Of a stretch of DNA of 64,000 nucleotides, positions 13,501 to 28,500 are shown one piece after another (the first letter of the stretch is position 1; every line of letters starts with the position of its first letter). The notes beneath the pieces are model-generated. The model did no database searches. It was not told the DNA's origin and saw only the letters and a program-made list of their open reading frames with translations. The stretch comes from Pipra filicauda (lineage: Eukaryota; Chordata; Aves; Passeriformes; Pipridae), in the NCBI RefSeq assembly GCF_003945595.2, contig NW_024104376.1, positions 496,001 through 560,000 of the forward strand, in the 5' to 3' direction. Made by a program: the position numbers and the translations under genes.

Positions 13501-16500
13501 TGAATGTCGTTAATGTTATTCTCCTTTTTGAGCTCTGAATCTCCAAACCTTGTGTGTGACCCACCCTGCTTATTGAATTGTCTTTTATTCATGTACAGTG
13601 GACACACTGTAAGGCTTTTTTCTTTTACCTGTTGATATCCCTCTCTTTCTCTGTGCGAAGTGGGCAGTGTAATATCACTTTTGATCATCTACTGACACTG
13701 TGCAGAATATATTGATTATATTTCACATCTATCTCCCTTTTCAGCATTATTCATATCTATACATCTTATATGTGCCAGAAGCACTTTAGAAGGAATGGGA
13801 TGTATTTAGGGAAAAGAAATTCTTTAAATAACTTCTTCAGGCTTCTTTCAGTTCCCTTTGTTATGATTTTAAGAAATCAGACTAATTAACATTTTAAAAT
13901 ACAGTCAGTTGTCTCAGACACTTGTCCAAACATCCCACTATGGGATTTGACAAGAAAAGGTTAAATTAATTTGGAAGTACTAAATAACAAATTTTTGGAA
14001 ATGACATAAAATAACATACTTCTTTTATATCATAAATTTCTTCTCTCTTCTGAAAAAATTCTAGGAAACCAGGTTGTATTTCTGTATGTGATCTGTTTTG
14101 ACTTCACTTCCTTATGTATTGGCTTTGAAATTTATAAATTCTGTTCCCCATATTTTATAAAGCTTCCTATAACAGTCTGTCACTCCTAATTTTAATCCAT
14201 TTGAAACAGTTTAATGACAAAAGACATGTCTATTGAGATTAGTCTTCCAAGCAATTTCTGTTTTCATTGTCTGTTGAATCAGACAGGTGCAAAGGTCTTA
14301 CTGTTTTTTAAAAGCTTTTAATATTATTAATTTTAGCTTTATTTCCAACTGAGCTCTGATTTCATCTTCAAATTAAAAAAAATGTTAATAATTGAAGACA
14401 ATTTTGTAAATTTTAAGGGAAACTATAACTTCTCCTTTCTTCATAACTATTCTTTTAGTAGTTGTCAAGTTGAGTAGATTTTGTAAACACTTATTCATAT
14501 CACTTCTCAGTCTTGATTTCTAAAGAAATATACAGAGTAATAAAAAGCATGTCAAGTGAACATCTGATAAGTAAATGATCAGATTTAATGTTGTTTCAGT
14601 TTAAAAGACACTATTTCTCTTACAGGTATTTGCATCCTGAAGGTCTCCCTTCTGATTACACCATCACGTTTCTCTTTCGTATACTCCCTGACACACCTCA
14701 GGAGCCCTTTGCTCTTTGGGAGATTTTAAATGAAGGATATGAACCACTGGTTGGAGTTATTTTAGATAGTACGTATTTTGTGTTTTATTAGTGACTTTAA
14801 CTGTACAAATTATTCATTCTGTGACTAGATTTATTATTGCCAATGTTTCAATCTGCTGCAAGAAGAACTACCTGAATCCAGAAGGTGGTGGTCTCTAATG
14901 CCTGGTTTTTAGATTCAGTTTAACTTAGTTGAATTTGGAGTTAGAGTCAAATTTTGAGTTAACTGCTTTAAACTGCGGCGAACGATACTGAAATCCAAAG
15001 AGCTGTACTAGATGTAATTTGATGTGAGGTACTAATTTGCTTTTAAAAATTCCAGTGCTCTGAATCTGATTCTAATTGAATCTATCTTGATATATGCCAG
15101 TGGTACACGAAGTACACACAGAGGGAGTGCAGTCTGGTGGATAGCAGACTTAGAGTCATGAACCCTTGCTGGCTCTTCATTTCTATTTGATTTGACTTTG
15201 ACAACTGTAAAACAGGGTTTATAATTCAGAGGGTTTTCATATTTACTGTTGAAAAGATGAAGATACTCTGATAGCTGTTCTTCATAGCTGCCAGTATGTC
15301 ACCTTGAAATAGGTGGGATTTAAGCATTTAGCTGGCTTGAGGATGTGTTTTTCTTGTGCAAGTCCTGCAGAGAATTAGTAGGACCAGGTAGACATGGGTG
15401 AGGTAGATAAACAACTACTGTCCTGTCCTTCTTGTCAAATCAGGAGACAGCATTGCTCTGATACAACTTGTTACTTCCAGGTCAGCATATCACTTATGAA
15501 TGTGTTCTATTGTCATTTGAGCTGTCATCTTTGGTCTGCTTTGTTAAACGCAAAATTGACTCTTTCAAATCTTATATAGGCCTTTAACCCAGAGCCCTTA
15601 ATTTCTGTCTCACACAGATGGTGGTAAAACTCTGACTTTCTTTAACTATGACTACAAAGGAGATTTTCAAACTGTGACTTTTGAAGGTCCTGAAATAAGG
15701 AAGATGTTTTATGGGAGTTTTCATAAGGTTAGTAATTGTAATAGGGAAAAAAACCCACTCTGAATGAAGTTTTGGGAGTTTTTCATGTTTTGAAATCATC
15801 TTTCATGAGATCAACTGGTGCCAAAAGAAGTGTGTTTTGCATCCTGTACCTTACTATCGTAAATCTCTTTGCAATATTGGATTAACATAAAGCAAATCAT
15901 AGTTTTTATCATGAAGCTGATGTGTTCAATTTTCATCTCATGCCTCGTGCCTGAACTTTAGAGTTCATTTAAAAACACCTGCCTTGAAAAGTAATTTAGA
16001 AATAAACTGGCATTTCCTTTTAAGATTTGGTTTCTCAGTATCATTCAAAATAAAAAAGTCCAGCAAAAAAAAATATCCATTTTCATTATAGTTATAATTT
16101 TTAAACATATTTTAAGGGCTATGCCATATTTAACTTTTCTTGGCTGTTAGAGGACTTGTAATGTTCTTTCTGAAAGCAGGTGAAGTAGTGTTGGGATTGT
16201 AGCATGTATTTGTTGTGAAGGGTGCTTTTATTGTTCACTTTTATTCCCGATGTTTGTATCTTTCCGAAACAAAAACAAAACAAAAAAACCAACCAAACAA
16301 AAAAACCCAGCAAAAAATAACAAAAAAAGGGACTGTGAATTAAGGTCATAGTATTTACAGAGCTTAGCTTTTCTGTACTTCCTTTTCAGTCAATAGAGCA
16401 AGAAAGGGAAGGTAGGTCAGAGCTGGTGTAAAACTCTGACTTTTAATTTGTGGTTTGGAGGAATATATGAGGCTCTAGGAAATTCTCCTCTTAAGCATTT

Positions 16501-19500
16501 TTCTGATGTTTGAATGATGATTTTTGCAAACACGTTTGAAAGGCGCAAGCAAGGCAGATTTATAGTAACTTTTCAGTTATTTAGTTACAGCTGAGCCTGG
16601 AGCAAAGCAGGACTCCTTCGTGGCATTCGATCCTTGGGCTCCGATCTACTCATAGTGTACTGTTATAGGGAAGGTGCTACATTTCTACCAGCAGTTCATC
16701 TGGTCTCCTCCTACCCTAACCCCATCCTCAAATTGTTCTTTCCTTTGCTTAACTGAGAGATTGCTCATGACAGGACTCTCTGCTGGGAGTGGCTTTGCTC
16801 AGCAGAAGGGACCACCGAGTGTGATCAAGGCAGAAGGAAGGTACTTGGTCACTGTGTTCTTCTTTCTGTACTGCATTTGGTGTGATTTGATTTTTTCAGC
16901 GAAAAAACTTCACTAAGACAGCTTTTGCTGCGTGGTAAAATTTACAAACTAAATTTTACTGTTCATTTTTGGTTTATGCAAGTGGTTGACTATAAAGGAT
17001 GTCTTGGTGAAATCCAGTGCTTGACAGCAGGATCACACAAAGTCCAGGAATTATTACTGACCACATAAATCAAGAGTTCTGTGGGATCTGAGTTGTATAT
17101 GAACATTGTGTAGATCTTTTGTTGGGGATAAATTATTTTCTTACTGAATAAATTCCGTAAATTGACAATTTTTATGCAGGTATTCCATAAGTAGAAATTA
17201 ACTAAATTCCTTAAACAGATTAAAATCAAAGACTAATTCAGGTTGGAAGGGGCCTCTAGAGGTCATCTAGGTTATTTGCTATGGATGATTGTATGAGTTT
17301 CATTAGCAAACATGGAGTTAGGATCTCATTTCAAGAAGTGCCCCCTTTTCCCAGGAGAGAACACATATATCCCACGTGCTCCTTTGTATGTTAAAGCATC
17401 TTTTCTTTTGCTTAGCTGCATGTTGTTATCAGCAAGACTACAGCCAAGATAATTATTGACTGCAAACAAGTGAGTGAGAAGACCATTAATGCAGCAGGGA
17501 ATATTAGTTCTGATGGCATAGAAGTGCTGGGGAGAATGGTGAGATCCAGAGGACCGAGAGACAACTCTGCACCAGTGAGTAGAACAATAACAATTCTTTA
17601 AAACATTTAAAATATCCTAAAGAATACTGTTTGGGATCTTTGCAGTTAGTTTTAATTTGAAGACAAGTGAACTCAAATTTTAAATAGTAAAGTTTCTGCA
17701 TTTCAGAAATTCTGCAGAAGTCTGCAATAGTTGTCACTTTGGGCAAAATCCGTTTTTGATTATTTTAAGAAATGAAATCACGGGATCATCATTGTTCAAA
17801 TGTTGTTCTCAAACACATATGTAAACACAGTTGATATGTTTAGATATGACTTGTGTTTCAGATTTCATTACGTAGAGTAATACAATATATAACTCCTTTG
17901 CCTGGAATAATTTAAGCTTTGTTTTGAGTGATAACTGTTCCCCATGTCTCTTATCCCCTCTTACTCTCTGTTTGTCCCCTAGCTCAGTGTCTGTTCAATT
18001 AAATAATTGAACTGGTTTGGCACAGACAGTCCCCAAAAGCAAAAGCTCTCATCTTAGCATATCTAGCTCTTATATAATATAAAAAAATTTAAATGTGAAA
18101 GATCTCCCCCCAAAATTTAAGTACTCTTTCATTCCTCTGAAATTGTTCTCCTAGAAGCAGTAATTGATTATTCTGTTTGCATGACAAACCAATGAGAGTC
18201 TTTCCATTTTGTTTCAGATGTCTTAAAGAAGATTTGTTTGGGGTTTTTGACTTTTTCATTGTGTGATACTGTTCGCTAATTTTCTTTGAACTTTCTTGAC
18301 CCTAGAATGAGGTTAGCAGAGAATATGAACCTTGAACTCAAGGCTTGATTTGAATAGGAATGAGGTTTCAAAAATGTATTTACTTGTTAATATATGAAAA
18401 TACTCTTGTTTAGTAAAAAATAAGCCTTCAGAATATATTTCTGTACAAAAAAAAAAGTGCTTTTAACCTTCAAACTTACGGATAATAATTATGTGAAGCC
18501 TGTAAAGACAATTACATAGAGAAACCCTTGTAGTCACATTCCAATAGAAACAGAAAAGGGCAGACTTAGGAAATCTTGGAATTAGAGAAGGCTTTGTAAA
18601 GAAGTGGAAAGAAATGGTGTCTTTTGTTAGAACCTAAGAATCTATAAAAGAAAAGTCAGACTGCCCACTCACTGAAAAATTTGATTTTGTTCAAATGAAC
18701 TGTAAAACTCATGTAAGACTAAAAATATGTAGCTGAGGATGAAAATTCTTTATAGTAGTGTTCAGCTCTCTTTGGGTATTACCACATATACCAAATTACA
18801 AGCAAATCAAGAAAGCACCCAAATACCATTCTTTAAAGTCTCCATTCTGCACAGTTTATTCATGTTGAGTAGGACTTGTGTGAATGGTCACTTTTAAGGC
18901 ACAAATGAGTTGGTTTCCTAGTCCAAATATTGAAGGACATCAAAGGACTCTAGTAGGAGACAGGATGGAGATTCTTCTCACAACAAGTAAACTTCTTAGT
19001 TTTAGAGATACTTATTACATAAAATAAAAACAAGCAGACAGTTATTTTGGAATAAAATTGTGGATGTTTTGTTCTACCTGTATTCATATGTTTAGCATTG
19101 TTGGAATGTTTTTAGAGTATTTTTTAATTAAATGAATATAGTGCAATCACCTGAATTTTGCCAAACATTTCAATTTTGAGGGAATGTAATTGTACTAGAG
19201 TTTTTTTCCCAATTATGCATATGGTGTGCAACAGTAAAATGAACATGCAGAAATAGAGATAGATAAGACAGAAAGGGCATTAGACTAAAGGTGCCTAACC
19301 CTTTTAACATTCCTGAATAGTGAAGCTTCTCTGGATTAGACATTCCATCTAGCCAGAGCAATGAAACCTGACTGTGACATGCAGCAAGTAATGTTTTTTA
19401 CTCCTTCAGTGAGATTTAATGAAAAGTTAAAAAAGTAATGCCTAGTGCAGTCTGCTGTTGAAAAATCTTTGCAGAGCTGTAGCTTTGTTAGATGATGATA

Positions 19501-22500
19501 GGTAGACTTTTCCATCTCATTTTACTGATTCTGCTTGGAGGGCTGGATATTTAGAAAGCAAAATCACTATGAATACAGAGAATTATAAATAAATGTTTAA
19601 CACTAGCAAAGAAAGCTTTGTTTTGTTATTTAGCTTGAGTCAGAGCAACCCACATAATATTTTAAAATAAGAATACTGTGTCATTCAACATTTGGTTAGT
19701 GAATACGGCAATTCAGAAATTGCCTGTTTGCTCTTTAATTTACAACAACATATTTTATCTCTACGGATCTCTAGATTGTCTAGTCCAGAGAAAATGAATG
19801 CATATACACGCCTATGTAGGACTGTATAAATTTAGCTAGTACTGTCAGCCTTCCATTGTTCAGGATAACAGAATAGCTTGAGATGGACTGGGTTGTGGGG
19901 AAAAATGGCAATACGACTTCACTTCTGAACCCAAGCTGCTTTCTGCACAACCAGCTCACGTGTTGCTGCACCCCTTTCTGGGATGTCTTATTTGCTTAAG
20001 TGCAGTATCATGCAAATGCCCAGGGTCATTCTGAGTCCCTGAACAGTGTCTTCATGCATGTTCACAAGCTAAGGAATCCTGGAATGGGTAGCTTAGAGAT
20101 GTATAGCAAAGAGGGAGGCATCTTAAGTGGCTCCACATGAGGCCAGCTTGCATTTGACATAGGCAGGGACACAGACTTGCTGGACTCAGAGTGGATCTCT
20201 GTGGACCCAAACCAAGGGTCCAAAAGCTGCCTTCATGCTGCACTTCAGCTGTCTGAGGTGTTTAGCATGGACCCAGCTCGTGTGAATATGCATCTACAAA
20301 CCAGCTAATCCGCTGTAAGGTGAAGAAAATGTCTATTTATGTGAAAGTATGCCTTTATTCAAAATACAGTAATTGACCTATATAAGAAAAAGAATGAGAC
20401 AAAACCAAAGGTGCACATATGTAGTTCATTTAAACAGATTTGAAAGTAATACGGTTTTAAGAAATCTTTAAATTCATTCCTCTCTTCTGGTCTTAAAATA
20501 ATGCCACTGAAAATAATAATGGGAGCAAAACCAAACAGAGTTCTATCTCTAGCAGCTCCTCGAATTTTTTAACATGTGGGGTTAATTTAATTGGATGTTC
20601 TGTTCCATTCTCCTCTGTATTCAATATGCACATAAACAAGGCATGGAAAAAGAATAGAAATAGTAACAGAAGCTTCATCTCTCTAGACCACTTTATTGAG
20701 TCAAGGCTGTAAAGGAGACAATTGGTCTTACCATTGAGCCCTATTTAGTATATTGTTTCTGAGTATCTAACAGCCACTATTTTTAGCAAATGTGTGTGTT
20801 CTTGTAGATTAAATTCTTGTCCAAACCATGTTCCCAGACCTGCGATGGGAATTTTCTGTCCAATGTTGTCACTTTTCACCATCATTAAACTATTGTTGCC
20901 TGGGGATAATAAGGACAGGAGAGGGCATATTCTAAAGTAAAATTAAACTGGAGAAAACTATAAATATTATCTGTGGCTCAGCTCCAGTGTAAGTAATAGG
21001 CTATAGGAGACCTTGTCGCAGATAAAATCTGATCAGCTGACCAGTGGGTTAAGAGGAATTACTCAGTTTTGAGAAGCTGAGCTCTCTTTCGCCTGACTCT
21101 TGATGCCTCCTTTGCTATATAAAAAGTACGGGGAGGCAACATTGTGCAAAATCAGAAATTTAATCAAGGAGTGGGGGATAATCCAACAAGTGCAGCATTT
21201 AACCTTGAACAGCTTGCTCAATTCATGTAGTATCTGATAGTTCAGATGACTTGCTTGGAATACACATTTGGTAAAAGCAGTGGATTTGCCATTTAAGTGA
21301 CGTATTTGTGGCTTGCTGCTCAAAGTCAATAGTCTCTCTTATGTCTAATCTGAGTGCTTTAAATAAAGATGGCTTTGCTTGCTGATAGCTTCATTCTGCA
21401 CTGCTCTTACACCTAACAGTCATTTTGTACATCACCCTTGTTTTGAAACAGCTGCAGTTACAGATGTTTGACATTGTTTGTGCTACCTCATGGGCCAATC
21501 GAGACAAATGCTGTGAGCTTCCTGGCTTGGTAAGAAATCTCTTCCAATAACTGTAGAATTTACCTTTTACTTTCCCCTTTATTGAGTAAATGTTTTAATT
21601 GAAATGGATGGTTAAGTGTTTTCAAAACAAGTCCAAGTCTGCTTGGATTATGTGTCCTATTGAAAATCAAGGACATATATGTTTCTAAAGCAAGTAGGTG
21701 CTTTTGAGGCATCCACACAGTACTTTGTCTTAGATTCATAAAATCCCTAACTTCTAAAGTTTTTGACATCATTCTTCTCCTATCTTAATTTTTCCTTAGA
21801 GAGATGAGGAAAACTGCCCTGCCCTTCCTCATGCTTGTTCCTGTTCAGAAGCCAATAAGGGTCCTCTTGGACCTCCTGGACCACCGGTAAGGTTTTATTC
21901 AGGTTTTTAGTGAACTGTACTAAATAGTCCCCTGGCCACCTTTATTCCAAAACATGTATTGCCCATGTAAAACTAATAAGGTTAAATTAGGGTTTTAAGT
22001 GTTTGTGAAGAGATAGAATTATATTCAATTTATAGCGAAGATGCCAAGTATTAGGCTGTAAAAAACCTTCTACATAGTCAGTCAGTCAAATTTTTAATGG
22101 TTTAATCAAGACCTGAAGCAGCTGTGGTATTCTTCGGACCTTGCCCCCTGTTACCTGTCTGTAGCATTAGTAGATACGTCATAATTAGTGCCATTTGTTT
22201 TCTAAATTTTATTCACCTTCTGTCTGTCTACTATAATATATGTGTATTAAATGTAGTTTGGAGTTTACCTTTTGAAATGCTCAGTTTACAGTATCTTATG
22301 AATTAAAGATATGGGGTATGACAATGCCACTTGTATGGTATGTGATGAAAGAAGACTTTTCTGTGTTAAAAGCCCTAGGTAAGTACAGTATTGATTGGAA
22401 AGCACAACTGTAAGTGTAGGTTCTTCTGAGACCTCCGAGAGACGGAGAGGTACCCAAAAGCCCTGAAGGGAAGAGAGGATGAAATGATCTGCTTTGGTGA

Positions 22501-25500
22501 AAGCTGAATTAAAGTTTTTTCCAGCTTGCCAGTGAATGATGAAATGCACACTGGCACAACTTTTACTTTCTGATGTTCTTTTAATAGCACTCATTAAGTT
22601 TTTACTGTGTAAATGTTAAGTGTATCTCTAAGTTCCTTGCATAACCAGTGGAACTAGATAGTCTCTTCTAGAAGCCAGTTATTTCACTTTCCTTCCATCT
22701 CAGTGTAGGATCTTTGAAATATGGAATAAATCTCCTTTCTTGGAAACTTGTGGAAACTCAGTGTATAAGACATAGAGATACAGGTCACTAAATTTTGAGA
22801 ACTCAATCTCACATTCCAAGCTTGATTTTTATCAATTTAGAAAAGTTGCAGCCTCTGTTTACAGTGGCCTGTTATTGGTTTGATTTAACAAGAATCTTAA
22901 CTGGGATAGAATGATCACGTGGTTTCTTTTTTTACAACTAGGTTGTTAACTTTGATTGGCATCTTAGGGCTGCCTGCTAAGTTAGTTTGAGATGAGGCTC
23001 TCCTATGAAAAGTTTAAGCTGCGTGTTTCTCTGCTCATACTGAGTCCTGTGTCTTCCAAGATCATGTTTTGAAACAAAAGAGCCAGTGAAGAATGTAAAG
23101 GAAAATGCTTCTGAAAATGTTAAAGTACACTGATTACATGAAATACATGTTTAACAACAAAATTAACTTGCACATAAGACATTCATGTTGTTGATCCTAG
23201 CAGGCATTAATCCTACTAACAACTCAGAGGTTAGTCTTTCTGCAAGAACGGTTCTTCAACCTCTGGTACAAAAACCTGGAAAGGAATTCAGGAGAAAATT
23301 CACTGAAGAGATGTGTCTTGAACAAGGAGAAATTGTTCGGTTCCCCTATTTAAATATAGGTTATAAATCAAGTAGGGATTAAAATTTTAATTTTTGTATC
23401 TTAGCATCCAATTTGTGTTCTTTGACAAAGACAGATAATTCACATAAAAATGCCACTGAAATTGAGTAGTTTGACCACATTTCACAGTAAAGTGAAAACT
23501 GTTTGAAAATTATTTGACTGGAAGGATGTGTATTACTATAGTTCAAAAGATATATGAATCAGGAATTGCTAAGGCTTAACTCAGCAGTAAAATAATGTAC
23601 TTCTATATATTACATTTAGGATTAACAATGTTTTGAATAGCATAGTGCCATGCAAGAGGAGGCTTAAAGTCAAGCAGAAAAATCACTGCCAAGGTAGGCA
23701 GTGTGTGATTTTGGAACTCAGTGTGTTTGAAGTGATGCTTTTTTGCCAGACAGTTAGATGGCATAGCTCTGGAAAAAAAAAAAAAAAGAAGTACAAGGCC
23801 TAAGAAAAAACAGAGCAAAGGAATAAAGTCAGTGTTCATCTCTGTGCCAACCAAAAGTCAGAAAGTCACATGTGCTATGTCTGGTCAATAGTGCTCCAAG
23901 TTGTTAAAATGTCATGTGACTTTTCTCTAAGCCAAGGATTTTTCTGTTTAAGAGATCAGGATTCTACCATGTAGCCAGTTTTAGACATTAGGCTAAAGAG
24001 ACTCCAAAGAAAAGGCTTCCATTTGTTTGGGATAGTAACTCTGGAAAGATTTTCTAGGCTTTTAGTAAATGGGTCATTTTGGGTAAGACAAAGTATTGTT
24101 TAGAGTTAATATTATCTGGCAATTTTCATGATGGGATACTGTTTTTATGGCTTCATCTTTGCCAGAATTTGATCCTGCTGCCTGAAATTCCTGACACAAA
24201 GTAAAAATAAGATATCACACAAAATCAATGCCTGCATTTATAAGGAGTGCTGCAGAACTGAAGGTGAAATAAACAAAAATATTGGAGGATTGCAGAAGTT
24301 TAATTGCAAGAAACAGCATTCAGTGCTTCACAGGTTTTGACTATTAAAGAGGAATAAGGAGGTGTCTTGATAACAGTTGATTAAGGCTGTTTCTGGGGGA
24401 AAGCACTGGTTATTAAAAAGTTATTCAAAATAAGGGAAAAGGCATAACAGGAATTTTTGGCTAGAAGAAGAAATGGCAGAAGAAATGAAAAATTTGAAAT
24501 TAGTCACACAAGCTTAGTAGTGCTGGGAAATAACCACCAATACAAGTTTATGAGAAAACTGAGGGGGGCTATTCTGATATTTTCATCTGAAATAAATGCT
24601 TTTCTGGAACTTGTACTTTTACCAAGCAAAGGCTGCTGGGTTCAGCACATGGCTAAATGTATCAACTTCAGCATGGGTCTCAAAGTGTATGGTTTAATGT
24701 CTCAGCATCAGGCTGGTTTTATGTATATATTCTTAGTAAAAATGCAGTCTCTTTCTGAGAACAAAATGTGAGAAAACTCTGTGGTTTTGTTTATGTTAAA
24801 AAGTTGCAGTTATTGTTCTGAGGAATTTTTAATCTCAGAGAGAGTAATCTCAAGAGAAAGGCAGAGGGAGGAGAAAGGACAGAGGGAGCTACTGGGCTGG
24901 AATGTAGTAATACAAGTATCTGGAATTTTGGAACTGGCAATTGAGATATGGTTCTGTGGAAGAATGGGATCAGATTTTAAGGGTTGGAGCTGGCTATGGT
25001 GGAATGGGTTGTGGCCACAGACTTGTGGGATGGAGGCAATAAGACTGAGGAAGCTGAGAGGGGCAGTGGAAAACTGCTCTGTGATGACACATATGAAGAC
25101 CATGCCATGATACCTTTATTGAAGAGCAAGAGTGCTCTAACATTTCCAAACATTTCTGTTGTTTGCATTCCTTTTTAAAGTCTCATAGATACTACATGTT
25201 TTTGTGTCTTTAATTTAACTGCTGTTATTTTTGTAAGTACTTATTGTAGCCTCTATAGAATGCTATTCAGTTATGGTGTGTAGTTGTACAAGATCCTTTT
25301 TGAGTACAAAGAAGGGCAGAATACCTGTAAAGCTTATATTCCAATAGGTTAAGCAGTATGCTCAGGTGGGAGAAGAGGGAAATTGATATGAAAAAAAATG
25401 AAAAAAAATTTATGCTGTCCTAGAACAGAAAGCACATGCAGCATATTTTTGCAAAACACGTTCATGGCAGCCATCCATAGATATATGCTACTCCAGTGTC

Positions 25501-28500
25501 TCAGATGATACTAATAAAAAAGGCAACAGTTGGTTAATAAATTGTGAACAGATGTAAGCATTACTGAAAAAAGCAAAAAAAGAGAAAAATGACCAAAAGA
25601 GCATTTTACCTAAGAGTAGCTCTGAATTAAACCATGGTAGATCTAGTAGATTCTAGAGTTGTCCTTGCTGAAAAGTATTCTCGAGTCATTAGAATCAAAG
25701 AATTATAGAACTGTTTAGGTTGGAAAAGACCTTTAAGATGTATGAGTCCAGCACTGCCAAGTCCACCAGTAAACCATTTCCCTAAGTTCCACATCTACAT
25801 ATCTTTTAAATACCCCCGGGGATGGTGACTCCAGCACTTCCCTGGACAATCTGTTCCAATTCTTCACAACCCTCTCCATGAAGAAATTTTTCCTAATATC
25901 TAATCTATGCCTCCCCTGGTGCAACTTGAGGTCATTTCCTCTTGCTCTGTCACTTGTTACCTGGCTACAACCTCCTTTCAGGCAGAGAGTGACAAGGTTC
26001 CCCCTGAACTTCCTTTTCTCCAGGCTAAACAAACCCAGCTCTCTCAGCTGCTCCTCTCAAGACTTGTGCTCCAGACCCTTCACCAGCTCCATTGCCCTCT
26101 TCTGGACCTACTTCAGCCCCTCAATGTCCTTGTAGTGAGGGACCCAGAACTGAGCCCAGGATGTGAGGTGCAGCCTCACCCGTGCCAAATACAGGGGGAT
26201 AATTGCTGCCCTGGTCCTGCTGGCCACACTGTTTCTGATATAAGCCAGAATGCTCTTGGCCTTCCTGGAAACTCAGCCTTTGACAATACAATTTTACTGA
26301 GAACAGACATATGTGCAGGAGGTTTCAGCAACTGGAAGGGAACCCATGACCACATTTCCATCCGTATTGTAGCTTTCAGTGTTCTTTTGATGCTTACGTG
26401 GTGTGCATTCTTGGCTCTAGAAAGCAGTCACATCTGTGTTTAAATCTGTTCCCGTGCATGGCCATACTCAAGTATGTTCTCAGTTTAATTACCCCAGTGG
26501 AGGGATAGTGACAGGATATTTATTGATTCTTGACTGCTGATTTAGGAACAGGAAAAAACCTGTTTGGGCTTCTCTGGATTTCGTTTTTGAGAGTTTTGGT
26601 TTTCAGTGACTGCTGTGCTTTTGCTTCACAGGGTGGTCCAGGTGTCAGAGGTGCCAAAGGTCATCGCGGTGATCCAGGTCCAAAGGTACTTTGTACAGCA
26701 CTCTACATTTGATAGATGTACAGGTTCTTGCTTTATCTTTGCTGCATGTAAGCCTTGAAATTAATTCCAGATTGTCTCTGGTGTTGTTGAGGAAAAAACA
26801 AAGTGAAATGCCATTGGCGTTTGGTCTGGCTCTTTTCATAACAATTGCCTGTCCTGTTTGTTCCTTGATAAAATATAAAATTTAGAATTCTGCTTTCACC
26901 ACATAAATAATCATTTTTTTTAGTATTTGTAAAGGACCCAGGCAGTTTTAAATTGAACCCTAACTGCTCAATCACATATTAACTCATATTTCAGATATTT
27001 TTGAGTCTATTGGTATTTAATTCTTCAAACAGAAGCTGCCTTTGTCCATATGATAAGAGTTTAACTTATGTCCTGTGCTACTTTAGGGACCAGATGGACC
27101 TCGAGGTGAAATTGGTGTTCCTGGACCACAAGGACCTCCAGGACCACAAGGACCCAGTGGACTTTCTATTCAAGGGCCTCCAGTGAGACTTAAAAAAATC
27201 AATAGGCTTCTTTCCTGTGATGTTTAAAACAGCAAATAGACTAGACTGAAATAGCTTTTAGTGTTGTGATCAGAATCTGAATTTCAGCATTTGAGGTGAA
27301 ATCACAGATGTGGGTTTGACCTGTAGTGAATGTGGGTTCAATGCCAACAATTCTGGTTTTTTATTTGATCTGAACTTTTGGTCAGCTGAAAGTATTTGAT
27401 CACAGGTTCAGTATGACCTGGGTATTAGCATCCAAGCCTGAAGACAAGTGAAAAAAAATTGCAGTGGGGGTCGTAACATGACACCAAACCAAAGTGGTAA
27501 TATATTATCTTTTTCTGGTTGGGATATTGCTCATTGCAGATCAGTTCTAACTTGACAGGTATACCCAAGCAAGAGCACCATATTCTCTGCCAAAATTAAG
27601 TAATAATGTTCATTTCATTGCAAAATCTGTCATCAGAGGAGGTGATTAGGCCTGGAGTTTGAAATGTTGTTGTGAAATAAGTTGCAGAATTTCATGATGT
27701 AGAAACATTGGTAGCACTTATCTTGTTTCATATACTTCTCAGTAGATGGGTACACACAAGCCTTGAAATGTAGTAGTTACAGATCTTTTTCTGCAAGATT
27801 TTTTTTCAAATTTACTGCATTGTAATCCACTTTCTTCTTTTTATCCAGTCTGTATGGTACTGCTGTACAATATAATGATTTACCAAAACTGTATATTCTT
27901 GATGATGCTGTCATCAGAGAATAATACAGAATACTTTAATTATAAGAATATTTATTTCTTAGAGAAATTGTTTCTATATAAAATTTCATTGAAGTTACTT
28001 TATTATGTAGCAACATATATTCTTTTGTCATGCATATGTAATGTAGAAACGTCTATTTTCCATAGAAAACCCTTGGTTTTGTCATTGTAGGAAATACTTC
28101 TGAGGCCTGAAGTGAAACAGATTCCTTTGAAGAGAAAATAGCTACCTTTTTTTTTTTTTGAACATAATGGTTATCATTTTGTCAGGTTAATTCTGAATTC
28201 TTTTAAAATGAATTTTATTTTCTGTATTTTTAAATTCTTCATTTGCAGTTTTGTAAACAAAAGTCTGTATGTTTGCTTTCAGTAGGAAAAATAGTCTTTT
28301 TTTTATTGGTTGCTTTGTTATTTCTTTCACAAGAAAATGAAAGGAACTATTAAAAATAGAAAAGTAACCATATATTTGGTTTACTATGTGTGATTCTTAA
28401 TTTGCAGGGGCCACCAGGTGAAAAGGGAGAGAAGGGAGATCTTGGTTTTCCTGGCCTGCAGGTATTCCCTAAGTTATTGTCTAACCTGTCTCTTACTAAG

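Noticed and set aside
13017..13538. 173-codon plus-strand open frame directly after the LTR
   Set aside because: It begins at the LTR border, has no known domain and lies inside a COL14A1 intron without splice context. Taken as chance.
24781..25168. Overlapping open frames on both strands at 24.8-25.2 kb
   Set aside because: Purine-rich low-complexity sequence opens several frames at once. None resembles a protein.
25733..26443. Open frames of 85-178 codons on both strands
   Set aside because: They run through a CR1 3' fragment. The plus frame is antisense to the repeat.
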